A stretch of DNA of 14,875 nucleotides, taken from the NCBI GenBank assembly GCA_964632135.1, contig CAZWEI010000033.1, positions 1-14,875 on the forward strand. Reading direction: 5' to 3'. Within the stretch, counting starts at the first letter, position 1, and each line of letters starts with the position of its first letter. A model generated the notes under the pieces. The model did not search any database. It was not told the DNA's origin and saw nothing but the letters and a program-made list of their open reading frames with translations. Shown piece by piece: positions 1 to 6,057 of this stretch. The stretch comes from JBFMAP01 sp964632135 (GTDB lineage: Archaea > Micrarchaeota > Micrarchaeia > Burarchaeales > JBFMAP01). A program made the position numbers and the translations under genes.

Positions 1-81
1 GGGAACTTCAGCAGGGCCGGAATCAGGCAGCTCAACCTCACGCGCTCCGGGAACCAGGTCGTGATAAGCGTTGTGACGTGA
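1..81 (+). CDS. C-terminal end of an unidentified protein (5' partial)
   Basis: Frame 1 is open from the window edge to a TGA at 79-81 and reads 26 residues ending in NQVVISVVT. The short polar/beta-rich tail and the pilin-like genes directly downstream suggest the end of another secreted or pilin-like protein, but no domain can be recognised in this fragment. The next start codon (86) lies only 4 nt after the stop, so it is probably in the same transcription unit. Function unknown. Confidence 0.6.
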   Translation, partial: GNFSRAGIRQLNLTRSGNQVVISVVT

Positions 82-85
82 TGCG

Positions 86-535
86 ATGGATGAAAAACAA
101 ACAACAAATCGCGCGCAGGCGGCCCTCGAGCTGATGGTATTCTTCGCGCTCGCGATGCTCATCTTCACGGTGTTCGTGGGCTACCTCGTACCAAAGACGA
201 CAAACGACATAAAGCAGCAGCGGTGGTTCCTCGCGATGGAGACGGCGCGCTCGTTCGCTGAGGAGATAAACCTCGCGGTCGGCGTCGGGGACGGATACTG
301 GAGGAACTTCACGTTCAACAAACTCATGGACAACCGAATCCCGTACAACATAACAATAAGGAAAGGTTTCGTGGAACTCGAGTACAACACTACATCGGAG
401 GTCTTTGCCTACACCGCGCCCACGCTCACGCAGAACGTCACGGGGCTCGGAAGCGGCGGGATAAACCGGGTTGACGTGACAAAAGGCTTTCTCGTAATAA
501 ACAACACGGGGGGTGTCATCTATCTCAGCCAATAA
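86..535 (+). CDS. Pilin-like protein with class III signal peptide
   Basis: A 149-aa protein with a short charged N-terminus (residues 1-9), then RAQAALEL and a hydrophobic helix to about residue 33. This matches the archaeal class III (type IV pilin-type) signal peptide: cleavage is expected between Ala10 and Gln11, leaving Gln at +1 and Glu15 at +5. The rest is a polar, Asn/Thr-rich, beta-strand-like extracellular domain containing several N-x-S/T sequons (for example NFT, NIT, NTT, NVT). The family role is as a subunit or minor pilin of an archaeal type IV pilus processed by an EppA/PibD-type peptidase. The specific role is not identifiable. It overlaps the next pilin-like gene by 23 nt, which points to co-transcription and coupled translation. 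Confidence 0.75.
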   Translation: MDEKQTTNRAQAALELMVFFALAMLIFTVFVGYLVPKTTNDIKQQRWFLAMETARSFAEEINLAVGVGDGYWRNFTFNKLMDNRIPYNITIRKGFVELEYNTTSEVFAYTAPTLTQNVTGLGSGGINRVDVTKGFLVINNTGGVIYLSQ

Positions 536-1037
536 AACATCTCGCTTGCGTTCGCGCAGGGGGCAGTTCTTCTCGTACGACATAGTGACCGCGCTGGTCA
601 TCCTCTCGCTGGCGTTCTCTCTAATAATATTCTATTGGATGAGCGCGCAGTCATCGCTCGCTGACGAACGGCCGTACATAAGCGCTCAAGCCATCGCGCT
701 TTCTGACTCACTTCTCACGCCGGGCGTACCGGTATACTGGACCTCGGCAACAGTAACGCAGGTAGGCCTGACTGACGGCTGGGGCACGAACACGATAAAC
801 GGCACGAAGTTCGGCAACCTGGTTTCAATGTCCGCCGCAAACTACCTGTCCACCAGGGGGAAGCTCCGCTCGGAGTACGATTTCAACGTGACCCTGTTAA
901 ACGCAAACGACTCATCGCGAATCCTCTACACCGCAGGTGCGGTGCCCTCAGGCGCGCGCAACCTCGTCATCATCGAGCGCGCGGTCGTTTACAAAAACCA
1001 GCCGGCCCGCCTGCTCGTGTGCCTGTGGTCGAAATAA
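513..1037 (+). CDS. Second pilin-like secreted/membrane-anchored protein
   Basis: Up to 174 aa from the GTG at 513; a TTG at 546 would give 163 aa and a more typical short leader. The N-terminus is basic (RLRSRRGQFF), followed by a hydrophobic helix at about residues 24-44. The RRGQ sequence just before the helix resembles a class III prepilin cleavage site (Gly17/Gln18), although the usual Glu at +5 is absent (Asp at +6). The remainder is an extracellular-looking domain with N-x-T/S sequons and no recognised enzymatic motif. It lies in an operon with the preceding pilin-like gene (overlap) and the PH-domain gene 13 nt downstream. Probably a minor pilin or pseudopilin-like surface protein; start codon uncertain. 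Confidence 0.65.
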   Translation: MSSISANKTSRLRSRRGQFFSYDIVTALVILSLAFSLIIFYWMSAQSSLADERPYISAQAIALSDSLLTPGVPVYWTSATVTQVGLTDGWGTNTINGTKFGNLVSMSAANYLSTRGKLRSEYDFNVTLLNANDSSRILYTAGAVPSGARNLVIIERAVVYKNQPARLLVCLWSK

Positions 1038-1050
1038 AACGCGTGATAGA

Positions 1051-1509
1051 ATGGAGACGATAACCGCAAAGCCGAAAAAAATGTACTTGCACATACTCGC
1101 GATTTTCGGCGCAATCGCGGTTGCTGCTGCGTATCTTTCGCTCCCATTTCTCCAGCTTTCCCCTCTCGACTATTACACCGCGACCATCGCGCTCGGAATT
1201 TTCCTGCTCCTCGTTCTCGCCTGGTGGGCCCTCTCAGTGGCGCGCGCGAACGCGACAACGTACACCGTAAGCGAGTTCGAGATAACCGAGTCGCGCGGGC
1301 TGATAAGCCGCGAGACGAAGAAAGTCCCGATAGTGAAGCTTGAGGATTACACGATAAAAAGAGGAATCCGGAATGTCCTGCTCGGCACTGCGAGCGTGGA
1401 GTTCGACACTGCCGGCGAAATCGGTTACGAGATTTCGATGCGCTCGATTGGCCTGAGCGACGCTGAAAACATTATTGAGTATCTAGACAAAATAATAAAG
1501 AGCGAGTAG
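1051..1509 (+). CDS. Two-TM membrane protein with bacterial-type PH domain (YdbS/DUF304-like)
   Basis: A 152-aa protein from the ATG at 1051; the open frame extends further upstream but only inside the preceding gene. Two hydrophobic segments (about 12-32 and 43-63) form a hairpin in the membrane, followed by a cytoplasmic domain from about residue 70. The pattern 'YTVSEFEITESRGLISR...VPIVKLEDYTIKRG' followed by a GTASVEF strand is typical of the bPH_2 (DUF304) fold, which has two beta sheets closed by a C-terminal helix (here 135-150). Family members are membrane-associated with poorly defined functions. It ends immediately before the double-hairpin repeat at 1511, which would sit in its 3' untranslated region. 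Confidence 0.7.
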   Translation: METITAKPKKMYLHILAIFGAIAVAAAYLSLPFLQLSPLDYYTATIALGIFLLLVLAWWALSVARANATTYTVSEFEITESRGLISRETKKVPIVKLEDYTIKRGIRNVLLGTASVEFDTAGEIGYEISMRSIGLSDAENIIEYLDKIIKSE

Positions 1510-1510
1510 C

Positions 1511-1568
1511 GCGCAATTTTTTCGCGAAGCGAAAAAATGCGCATTTTTCCCGAAGGGAAAAATCGCGC
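1511..1568. repeat. Double-hairpin repeat, copy A (intergenic)
   Basis: The 58-nt element begins GCGCA, has a 10-bp hairpin (ATTTTTTCGC / GCGAAAAAAT, loop GAA), a GCGC spacer, a 9-bp hairpin (ATTTTTCCC / GGGAAAAAT, loop GAA) and ends TCGCGC. It starts 1 nt after the stop of the PH-domain gene. The reverse complement of this copy is nearly identical to the copy at 13212-13269; they differ only in hairpin loops and one terminal position. Function unknown; as RNA it could act as a 3' stabiliser or terminator. Confidence 0.9.
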
Positions 1569-1610
1569 TGCGGAATGGCCTGCGAGGCGCAGGGCTTCTG
1601 TTTGATTGAT

Positions 1611-1621
1611 GCTTATTTAAA
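1611..1621 (+). promoter_or_regulatory. Likely TATA box of cysS
   Basis: The sequence gcttatttaaa lies about 35-40 nt ahead of the cysS ATG at 1654. With archaeal TATA-to-start spacing of roughly 25 nt, transcription would begin near 1642, giving a short leader. Inferred from sequence only. Confidence 0.45.
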
Positions 1622-1653
1622 ACTTGCCGACAGAGAAATACCGAGATGAAAAC

Positions 1654-3129
1654 ATGCCGATAAAAGTTTTCAACACGCTCACGAAAAAGATGGAGGATTT
1701 CCATCCCGTCTCCGAGCGCGAGCCTGGGCGCGAGCGCGAAGTCGGGATGTACGTTTGCGGGGTAACCCCCTACGATTACTCCCACCTCGGCCACGCGCGC
1801 ACGTACGCCGCGTTTGACATTATCAAAAGATATCTCGAATACCGCGGGTTCAAAGTTCGCTACGTTCAGAACATCACCGACATCGACGACAAGATAATAA
1901 AGCGCGCGAACGAGAAAGGCGCTGACCCGTTCAAACTCTCGCTCGAATTCCAAAAATCGGCCTTGGAAGACATGGACGCGCTGAAGGTTGCGCGCGCGGA
2001 CAAATACCCGAAAGTTACCGAGCATATTCCCGAAATCATCGCGCTCGCGAAAAAACTTGTTGAGCGCGGCTATGCGTACGAGACGGAGGACGGCGTTTAT
2101 TTCGAGGTTGAGAAATTCCCCGGGTACGGAAAACTCTCAAAGCAATCTCCGGATGAGATTAAGGCAGGCGCGCGCATTGAAATCGACGAGAAGAAGCGCA
2201 ATCCGGCTGATTTCGCGCTCTGGAAGAAGGCAAAGCCCGGAGAGCCCTCGTTCGAAAGCCCCTGGGGAAAGGGGCGGCCCGGCTGGCACATCGAGTGCTC
2301 TGCGATGAGCATGAAATATTTGGGCGACACGTTCGACATTCACGGGGGCGGCCGCGACCTCATTTTCCCGCACCACGAAAACGAGATTGCGCAGAGCGAG
2401 GCAGCGACAGGGAAGCAGTTCGTGAAATACTGGCTGCACACCGGATTCCTGAGTGTCAATAAGGAGAAGATGGCGAAGTCGCTCGGCAATTTCATAACGA
2501 TAAAGGACGCGCTCAACAAGCACGACGCGGATTCGCTGCGCCTATTCTACGCGCTCACCCAGTACAGGAGCCCGATTGATTTCAGCGACAAGAATGTGGA
2601 GCAGGCGAAGAACACGCTCGAGGGATTGAGGAACACGATCACGAACGCGCGCAACTCCCTCAAAACCGCGGATGACAACGACCACAAAAAAACAATCGAC
2701 AGTAAAAAACACCCCGAGAATTTCGAGTCGGCGATGGATAATGATTTTGATACGCCCAACGCGCTCAAGGCCGTCTTCGCGCTCGCGCAGGACATCAACA
2801 AATACGTCTCAACTCCGGGCGCGAACAAAAAAACTCTCACAGAAGCAATTCTCGCGCTCGAAAAACTACTCGGCGTTTTCGGGATAAGTTTGGAAGAAGC
2901 TAAGGTTAGCGAGGAAATCGTGCGAAATGTCGGCGAGTTTGCGCGCGAACTTGGAATTAAGGAAAGTGGAAATTTCGACGAGACGATGAACGCGCTCATC
3001 CGGAAGCGCGAGGACGCGCGCAAGAAGGGCGATTTCGCTCAGGGCGACAAAATAAGAAGTAAATTAAATGAGATTGGAGTAATATTAGAGGACAATCCGA
3101 AAGGAACAGTCTGGAAAATCAAAGGATAA
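1654..3129 (+). CDS. cysS: Cysteinyl-tRNA synthetase
   Basis: Charges tRNA-Cys with cysteine using ATP; class Ia synthetase. From the ATG at 1654 the protein has 491 aa, normal for the family, and begins MPIKVFNTLT like other CysRS proteins; a TTG at 1624 would add ten atypical residues. Visible signatures are the zinc-binding Cys in YVCGVTPYDYSHLGH, the HIGH-type motif in the same segment (SHLGH), QNITDIDDKI, the downstream zinc ligands in HIECSAM and HHENEIAQSE, and the KMSKS motif as KEKMAKSLGN. The C-terminal part has the helical CysRS tail ending in RSKLNEIGVILEDNPKGT. Its cognate tRNA-Cys starts 17 nt after the stop on the same strand, so the two are probably co-transcribed. Confidence 0.97.
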   Translation: MPIKVFNTLTKKMEDFHPVSEREPGREREVGMYVCGVTPYDYSHLGHARTYAAFDIIKRYLEYRGFKVRYVQNITDIDDKIIKRANEKGADPFKLSLEFQKSALEDMDALKVARADKYPKVTEHIPEIIALAKKLVERGYAYETEDGVYFEVEKFPGYGKLSKQSPDEIKAGARIEIDEKKRNPADFALWKKAKPGEPSFESPWGKGRPGWHIECSAMSMKYLGDTFDIHGGGRDLIFPHHENEIAQSEAATGKQFVKYWLHTGFLSVNKEKMAKSLGNFITIKDALNKHDADSLRLFYALTQYRSPIDFSDKNVEQAKNTLEGLRNTITNARNSLKTADDNDHKKTIDSKKHPENFESAMDNDFDTPNALKAVFALAQDINKYVSTPGANKKTLTEAILALEKLLGVFGISLEEAKVSEEIVRNVGEFARELGIKESGNFDETMNALIRKREDARKKGDFAQGDKIRSKLNEIGVILEDNPKGTVWKIKG

Positions 3130-3146
3130 CGGATGATAAAGGACAA

Positions 3147-3261
3147 GCCAGGTTGGCAGAGCGGCCATGCGACCGGCTGCAGACCGGTAAAGAAGGGTTC
3201 AACTCCGCCCGCGCGCAGCACGACCGTCCGCGCGCCCGCGGTGCAAATCCCTTACCTGGCT
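3147..3261 (+). tRNA. tRNA-Cys(GCA) with a T-loop insertion/intron
   Basis: Acceptor stem GCCAGGT (3147-3153) pairs perfectly with ACCTGGC (3254-3260), with U73 (3261), the known Cys identity discriminator. D-arm at 3156-3170. Anticodon stem ACCGG/CCGGT encloses loop CTGCAGA, with anticodon GCA at 3179-3181. The T-stem AAGGG (3193-3197) pairs with CCCTT (3249-3253), but 51 nt separate them instead of 7. Removing 44 nt leaves a normal TTCAAAT T-loop. The exact junction is ambiguous within a repeated AA (insertion starts at 3201, 3202 or 3203). The inserted RNA can fold through CCGC/GCGG (3205-3208 with 3238-3241) and GCGCGC/GCGCGC (3211-3216 with 3230-3235). CCA is not encoded. A run of six T follows at 3265. 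Confidence 0.88.
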
Positions 3262-3264
3262 TCC

Positions 3265-3270
3265 TTTTTT
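3265..3270 (+). terminator. T-run terminator after tRNA-Cys
   Basis: Six consecutive T four nucleotides downstream of the tRNA 3' end fit an archaeal U-tract terminator for the cysS/tRNA-Cys unit. It abuts the end of the small convergent ORF at 3271. Confidence 0.5.
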
Positions 3271-3378
3271 CTACTGGAATTTCTTCGGCAGCCTTTTCGC
3301 GAGCGCGTCCAGCTCCTCAATTAGTTTCTTCTGGGTGTACGCGCGCAGCTCCTCCGCAAGTTGTGCGAGCGTTTTCAT
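3271..3378 (-). CDS. Possible 35-aa helical small protein
   Basis: An ATG at 3378 opens a 35-codon frame ending in TAG at 3271; it begins MKTLAQLAEELRAYTQKKLI and ends LPKKFQ. The heptad-like Leu/Ala spacing and alternating charged residues predict one amphipathic or coiled-coil helix. It lies 16 nt after the DUF1858 stop on the same strand, so it may be the third gene of the ferredoxin operon. Codon use (GAGGAGCTG, GCGCGC) resembles the neighbours. No clear Shine-Dalgarno precedes it, and I recognise no family. It could be fortuitous. Confidence 0.4.
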   Translation of the reverse strand: MKTLAQLAEELRAYTQKKLIEELDALAKRLPKKFQ

Positions 3379-3394
3379 AAAACGCGCCCATAAA

Positions 3395-3634
3395 TTAGGA
3401 TTTCGCAGCAGCGTTCAAATCCTTCAGCAGCGCCTCCAACTTCTTACCATCCATCCCGTGAGTGAACGCGCCCTGCTCAATCGTCTCCCAGTGCGCGACA
3501 TGGCAGCCCACGCAGTGGAGCCCGTGCTTCAGGAACACGCTCACCGTTTTCGGAAACTTGCCTATCACTTCGCCGAGCGTCATGTCCTTCGTTATGACCG
3601 TTTTCTCAACCTTTGCGTTTTTCGCTTTCGCCAT
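3395..3634 (-). CDS. DUF1858-domain protein (CxxC, hybrid-cluster-associated type)
   Basis: A 79-aa protein consisting almost entirely of a DUF1858 domain: VITKDMTLGEVIGKFP, then FLKHGLHCVGCHVAHWETIEQ and a closing helix. The CVGC pair and the 'xETIEQGAxxHG' pattern are the family hallmarks. The family is related to the N-terminal domain of ScdA/RIC iron-sulfur repair proteins and to small proteins found beside hybrid-cluster proteins. A redox or iron-sulfur role through the two Cys is therefore likely, but the precise function is unknown. It follows the ferredoxin gene by 13 nt on the same strand, consistent with an operon of small redox proteins. Confidence 0.85.
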   Translation of the reverse strand: MAKAKNAKVEKTVITKDMTLGEVIGKFPKTVSVFLKHGLHCVGCHVAHWETIEQGAFTHGMDGKKLEALLKDLNAAAKS

Positions 3635-3647
3635 TTTCTCGCCTCTC

Positions 3648-3848
3648 TCATTTCTTCACAATTACATGTATGCACTGCACAGGGCAGATGTCCACTGCCT
3701 CCTGGTTGCACCCCGCCTCGTCGAGCTTCGTTTTCCTCGGCGCGGACTTCCCGTCGTCCTTCATCTCCCAGTTGTCAGGGCACGCCGCTGCGCACGCCCC
3801 GCACCCGATGCACTTGTCCCTTTCCTGTTTTATCTCGATTTTCGGCAT
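3648..3848 (-). CDS. Single-[4Fe-4S] ferredoxin (archaeal monocluster type)
   Basis: A 66-aa cytosolic electron carrier. The N-terminal part carries CIGCGACAAACP (Cys13, 16, 19, 23) and the C-terminal part carries Cys47, Cys55 and Cys59 (CPVQC). Aligned from memory with Pyrococcus furiosus ferredoxin, Cys13, Cys16, Cys19 and Cys55 would bind one [4Fe-4S] cluster. Cys23 and Cys47 correspond to the disulfide pair, with the 8-residue Cys47-Cys55 spacing conserved. P. furiosus has Asp at the position of Cys16, so this is the all-Cys version; Cys59 is an extra residue. A strong Shine-Dalgarno (GGAGGTGA on the minus strand, 3853-3860) fixes the start. First gene of a minus-strand operon with the DUF1858 gene, divergent from the HEAT-repeat gene. 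Confidence 0.93.
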   Translation of the reverse strand: MPKIEIKQERDKCIGCGACAAACPDNWEMKDDGKSAPRKTKLDEAGCNQEAVDICPVQCIHVIVKK

Positions 3849-3913
3849 TCGCTCACCTCCTCTGACTTCGGAGGCAAGTAATTTAATTTTTGCCCTCTCC
3901 CACGCCCGTGTAT

Positions 3914-3931
3914 TTATTCTTTTAAGAATAA
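3914..3931. promoter_or_regulatory. Perfect palindrome between divergent promoters (possible operator)
   Basis: TTATTCTT, TT, AAGAATAA: 8-bp arms with a 2-nt centre. It sits in the AT-rich gap between the divergent ferredoxin operon (start 3848) and the HEAT-repeat gene (start 3966), where a dimeric archaeal regulator could act on both. No experimental basis. Confidence 0.4.
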
Positions 3932-3946
3932 TTTTTACAACAAAAT

Positions 3947-3958
3947 ATTAATATAAAA
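3947..3958 (+). promoter_or_regulatory. Likely TATA box of the HEAT-repeat gene
   Basis: An AT-only stretch ending in atataaaa lies directly ahead of the gene. A centre near 3954 predicts transcription from about 3979, close to the in-frame GTG at 3978, so the mRNA could be leaderless from that codon rather than from the GTG at 3966. Confidence 0.45.
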
Positions 3959-3965
3959 ACTGAGC

Positions 3966-4829
3966 GTGTATGGCGAGGTGGTTGAACTCGATATACAAAA
4001 ATACCGCGGACAGGTGGAGAGCCCGATAGCACGCCAGAAGAAGATAGAGTTAATCCGGGCGTTTGGCGAAAAGAATGGAGATGGATGCTTACAAACACTG
4101 CTTCGCCTTTTGGAGCACGACCCGGGCGTAGAACGTGAAAATTCATATTTAGAGGAGTTACTCTCAGCGCTCAAAAAACGCGCGCTCCGCAACCCCGAGG
4201 ACCCGCGCGCTGTGAATGCGCTCATAGAGCATTTGAGAGTGAGGGACGAGTGCTGGCAGACCGCTGCGCGCGCCGCCGAAACCCTCGGCGAGATGGGAAA
4301 CTGGAGGGCTGTGGAGCCCCTCTCAAATCACGTGGGGGGCGGGTATTACCTCTTCGCGAACTCCGCGATACGCGCGCTTGGGGAGATAGCGGAGAGGGCT
4401 GAAAAGGCATATGGAAGAGCGGCAGAGTTAAGGCAACAAAAAACATTTTCAGAGCTTGAAAGACACGCGGTTCCCGTGCTCTCCGCGGAGATCTTCAGCG
4501 GGTTTCGCCGCGAGAACCAAGATGCCGCCGCGGTCTCGCTCGTTAAAATAGGGCCTCCTGCGCTAGATGGTTTGGCGGAAGCGACTCACGATGCGGTGAA
4601 AAAATGGCTCGAGGAAAAAAGCAAAAATGAAAGGCTACTGCCTCCGCACGAGTTCAGTCTCGCGCTCTGGGTTTTCGAGAAAATCGCCGAACGCCACCAA
4701 AAGGAAATAAGCAACGTGCACAAGGATGCAACCGAGCTCCTAAAACTAATACTCGATGAGAACAAACCCATTCCCCCGAACCCCGCATCGTGGGTCGGCC
4801 ATAAAATGCCGCTGCCGAGGCTCGAGTGA
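3966..4829 (+). CDS. HEAT-repeat (PBS-lyase-like) protein
   Basis: 287 aa from the GTG at 3966; the in-frame GTG at 3978 is an alternative that fits the TATA spacing better. The protein is predicted to be almost entirely alpha-helical, with paired-helix repeats: VNALIEHLRVRDECWQTAARA, ETLGEMGNWRAVEPLSNHV and FANSAIRALGEIAERA. These are typical of HEAT/PBS-lyase repeats at about residues 80-150, with further helical pairs to about 265 and a Pro-rich tail. Such repeats are protein-interaction scaffolds; no catalytic motif is visible. It lies upstream of the aminotransferase gene, which appears to have its own promoter. Specific role unknown. Confidence 0.7.
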   Translation: MYGEVVELDIQKYRGQVESPIARQKKIELIRAFGEKNGDGCLQTLLRLLEHDPGVERENSYLEELLSALKKRALRNPEDPRAVNALIEHLRVRDECWQTAARAAETLGEMGNWRAVEPLSNHVGGGYYLFANSAIRALGEIAERAEKAYGRAAELRQQKTFSELERHAVPVLSAEIFSGFRRENQDAAAVSLVKIGPPALDGLAEATHDAVKKWLEEKSKNERLLPPHEFSLALWVFEKIAERHQKEISNVHKDATELLKLILDENKPIPPNPASWVGHKMPLPRLE

Positions 4830-4840
4830 GCGGCGACACG

Positions 4841-4852
4841 CATTTAATTTTA
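4841..4852 (+). promoter_or_regulatory. Likely TATA box of the aminotransferase gene
   Basis: catttaatttta is centred about 25 nt upstream of the ATG at 4871, predicting a leaderless or near-leaderless mRNA. This supports the ATG at 4871 as the start over the GTG at 4826, which overlaps the HEAT gene stop. Confidence 0.5.
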
Positions 4853-4870
4853 TCCTTCCAATCCGAAAAC

Positions 4871-6049
4871 ATGCATGTCATCCCGCCCTCTCAGCGCGTC
4901 CTCTCCGTGGAGTACGCGATACGCGACGTTCTCGCGGCAGCGAAGGCGCTCGAGAAAAAAGGGAAGAAAATCTACTACCTGAACATAGGCGACCCGAACA
5001 AGTTCGATTTCATCCCGCCCGCGCACGTGCTCAAGGCGTTCGCCGATGCGGTGATGGACCCGAAGTACAGTTGCTACGCGCCCTCGGAAGGCGACCCAGA
5101 ACTCCGCGAGGCGATTGCCAAGCGCGAGGGCGTCACTGCAGAAGACATTATGGTGACTGCGGGAATGAGTGAGGGCATCTCCTTTCTTTTCGCGAGCCTC
5201 CTAAACCCAGGCGACAACATCCTCCAGCCCTCACCAAGCTATCCGCTCTACATGACGATGTCGCGCTTTTACGACGGCAAGGACAACTTTTACAGATGCA
5301 ACGGGAACTGGCTTCCTGACGTTGATGACATGCGGAAAAAAATCAACTCTCGGACGCGCGCAATCGTGCTCATCAACCCGAACAACCCCACGGGCGCGGT
5401 TTACGACAGGAAAAAAATAAAGGAAATCGCGGACCTTGCAGGCGAGCACGGCATTTCAATTATTTCAGATGAAATTTACGACAAACTTATTTTCGAGGGA
5501 GAGGTCGTTCACACGAAGGACGTTGCGCGCGATATTCCTGTAATCAGCGGGAACGGGATTTCAAAAGTCTATCTTTATCCCGGCGCGCGGGGGGGCTATC
5601 TCGCTTTCCACGGAGAGGCGCTCCGCGAAGTGAGGGAAGGAGTCGCGCGCCTCTGCCGTGCGAGATTATGCTCGAACCACCCGGTGCAGCGCGCGATGCT
5701 CGCCGCGTTCACGGGCCCGCAGGACCACTTAAAAGATGCGATAAGAAAGATGCGCGAGAGGCGGGACATCATCCACAAGCGGCTGAACGAGATACGCGGG
5801 CTGGGCTGCGTGAAGCCAGCAGCGGCGTTCTACGCGCTCCCAAAATTCGAGGATGAAAAAGGAATATGGAAAGACGATAAAGAATTCGTCAACGACCTTC
5901 TCAATACCACGGGCGTGCTCGCTGTTCCAGGAAGCGGGTTCTCCCCCATCCTAGAAAAAAAATATTTCAGGATCGTTTACCTCGCGCAGCCTGAAGTGCT
6001 TCACGAGGTCATGAATCTGCTCGAACGTTTCATGAAAACGAGAGGGTGA
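4871..6049 (+). CDS. Class I/II PLP-dependent aminotransferase (AlaA/AspC-like)
   Basis: A 392-aa fold-type I aminotransferase that moves amino groups between an amino acid and a 2-oxo acid (alanine/glutamate or aspartate type; substrate not decidable from sequence). Visible are the substrate-entry segment YLNIGDPNKFDF, the PLP-phosphate region TAGMSEGISF, the PLP-contacting Asn in INPNNPTGAVY, Asp and Tyr in SDEIYDKLIF, the Schiff-base lysine in SGNGISKVYLYPGARGGY and the carboxylate-binding Arg in KYFRIVYL. The ATG at 4871 is chosen because MHVIPPSQRV resembles family N-termini and lies at the right distance from a TATA box. It ends 8 nt before the YhaM-like gene, whose Shine-Dalgarno overlaps this stop, so the two form an operon. 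Confidence 0.9.
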   Translation: MHVIPPSQRVLSVEYAIRDVLAAAKALEKKGKKIYYLNIGDPNKFDFIPPAHVLKAFADAVMDPKYSCYAPSEGDPELREAIAKREGVTAEDIMVTAGMSEGISFLFASLLNPGDNILQPSPSYPLYMTMSRFYDGKDNFYRCNGNWLPDVDDMRKKINSRTRAIVLINPNNPTGAVYDRKKIKEIADLAGEHGISIISDEIYDKLIFEGEVVHTKDVARDIPVISGNGISKVYLYPGARGGYLAFHGEALREVREGVARLCRARLCSNHPVQRAMLAAFTGPQDHLKDAIRKMRERRDIIHKRLNEIRGLGCVKPAAAFYALPKFEDEKGIWKDDKEFVNDLLNTTGVLAVPGSGFSPILEKKYFRIVYLAQPEVLHEVMNLLERFMKTRG

Positions 6050-6057
6050 GATGAAAT

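Noticed and set aside
38..601. 187-codon open frame on the minus strand
   Set aside because: Antisense to two pilin-like genes with convincing signal peptides; Arg/Glu-rich composition reflects GCGC-rich codons of the opposite strand.
1483..2025. 180-codon minus-strand frame spanning repeat copy A and the cysS start
   Set aside because: Shadow of cysS; it is open through the repeat only because the repeat lacks stops in that frame.
3189..3248. Long variable arm (type II tRNA) instead of a T-loop insertion in tRNA-Cys
   Set aside because: The only T-stem that pairs with CCCTT is AAGGG at 3193-3197, directly after a 4-nt variable loop, and GCA/U73 specify Cys, which is a type I tRNA.
3335..3951. 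Several plus-strand frames over the ferredoxin/DUF1858 region
   Set aside because: Cysteine motifs, SD sites and operon spacing clearly place the genes on the minus strand.
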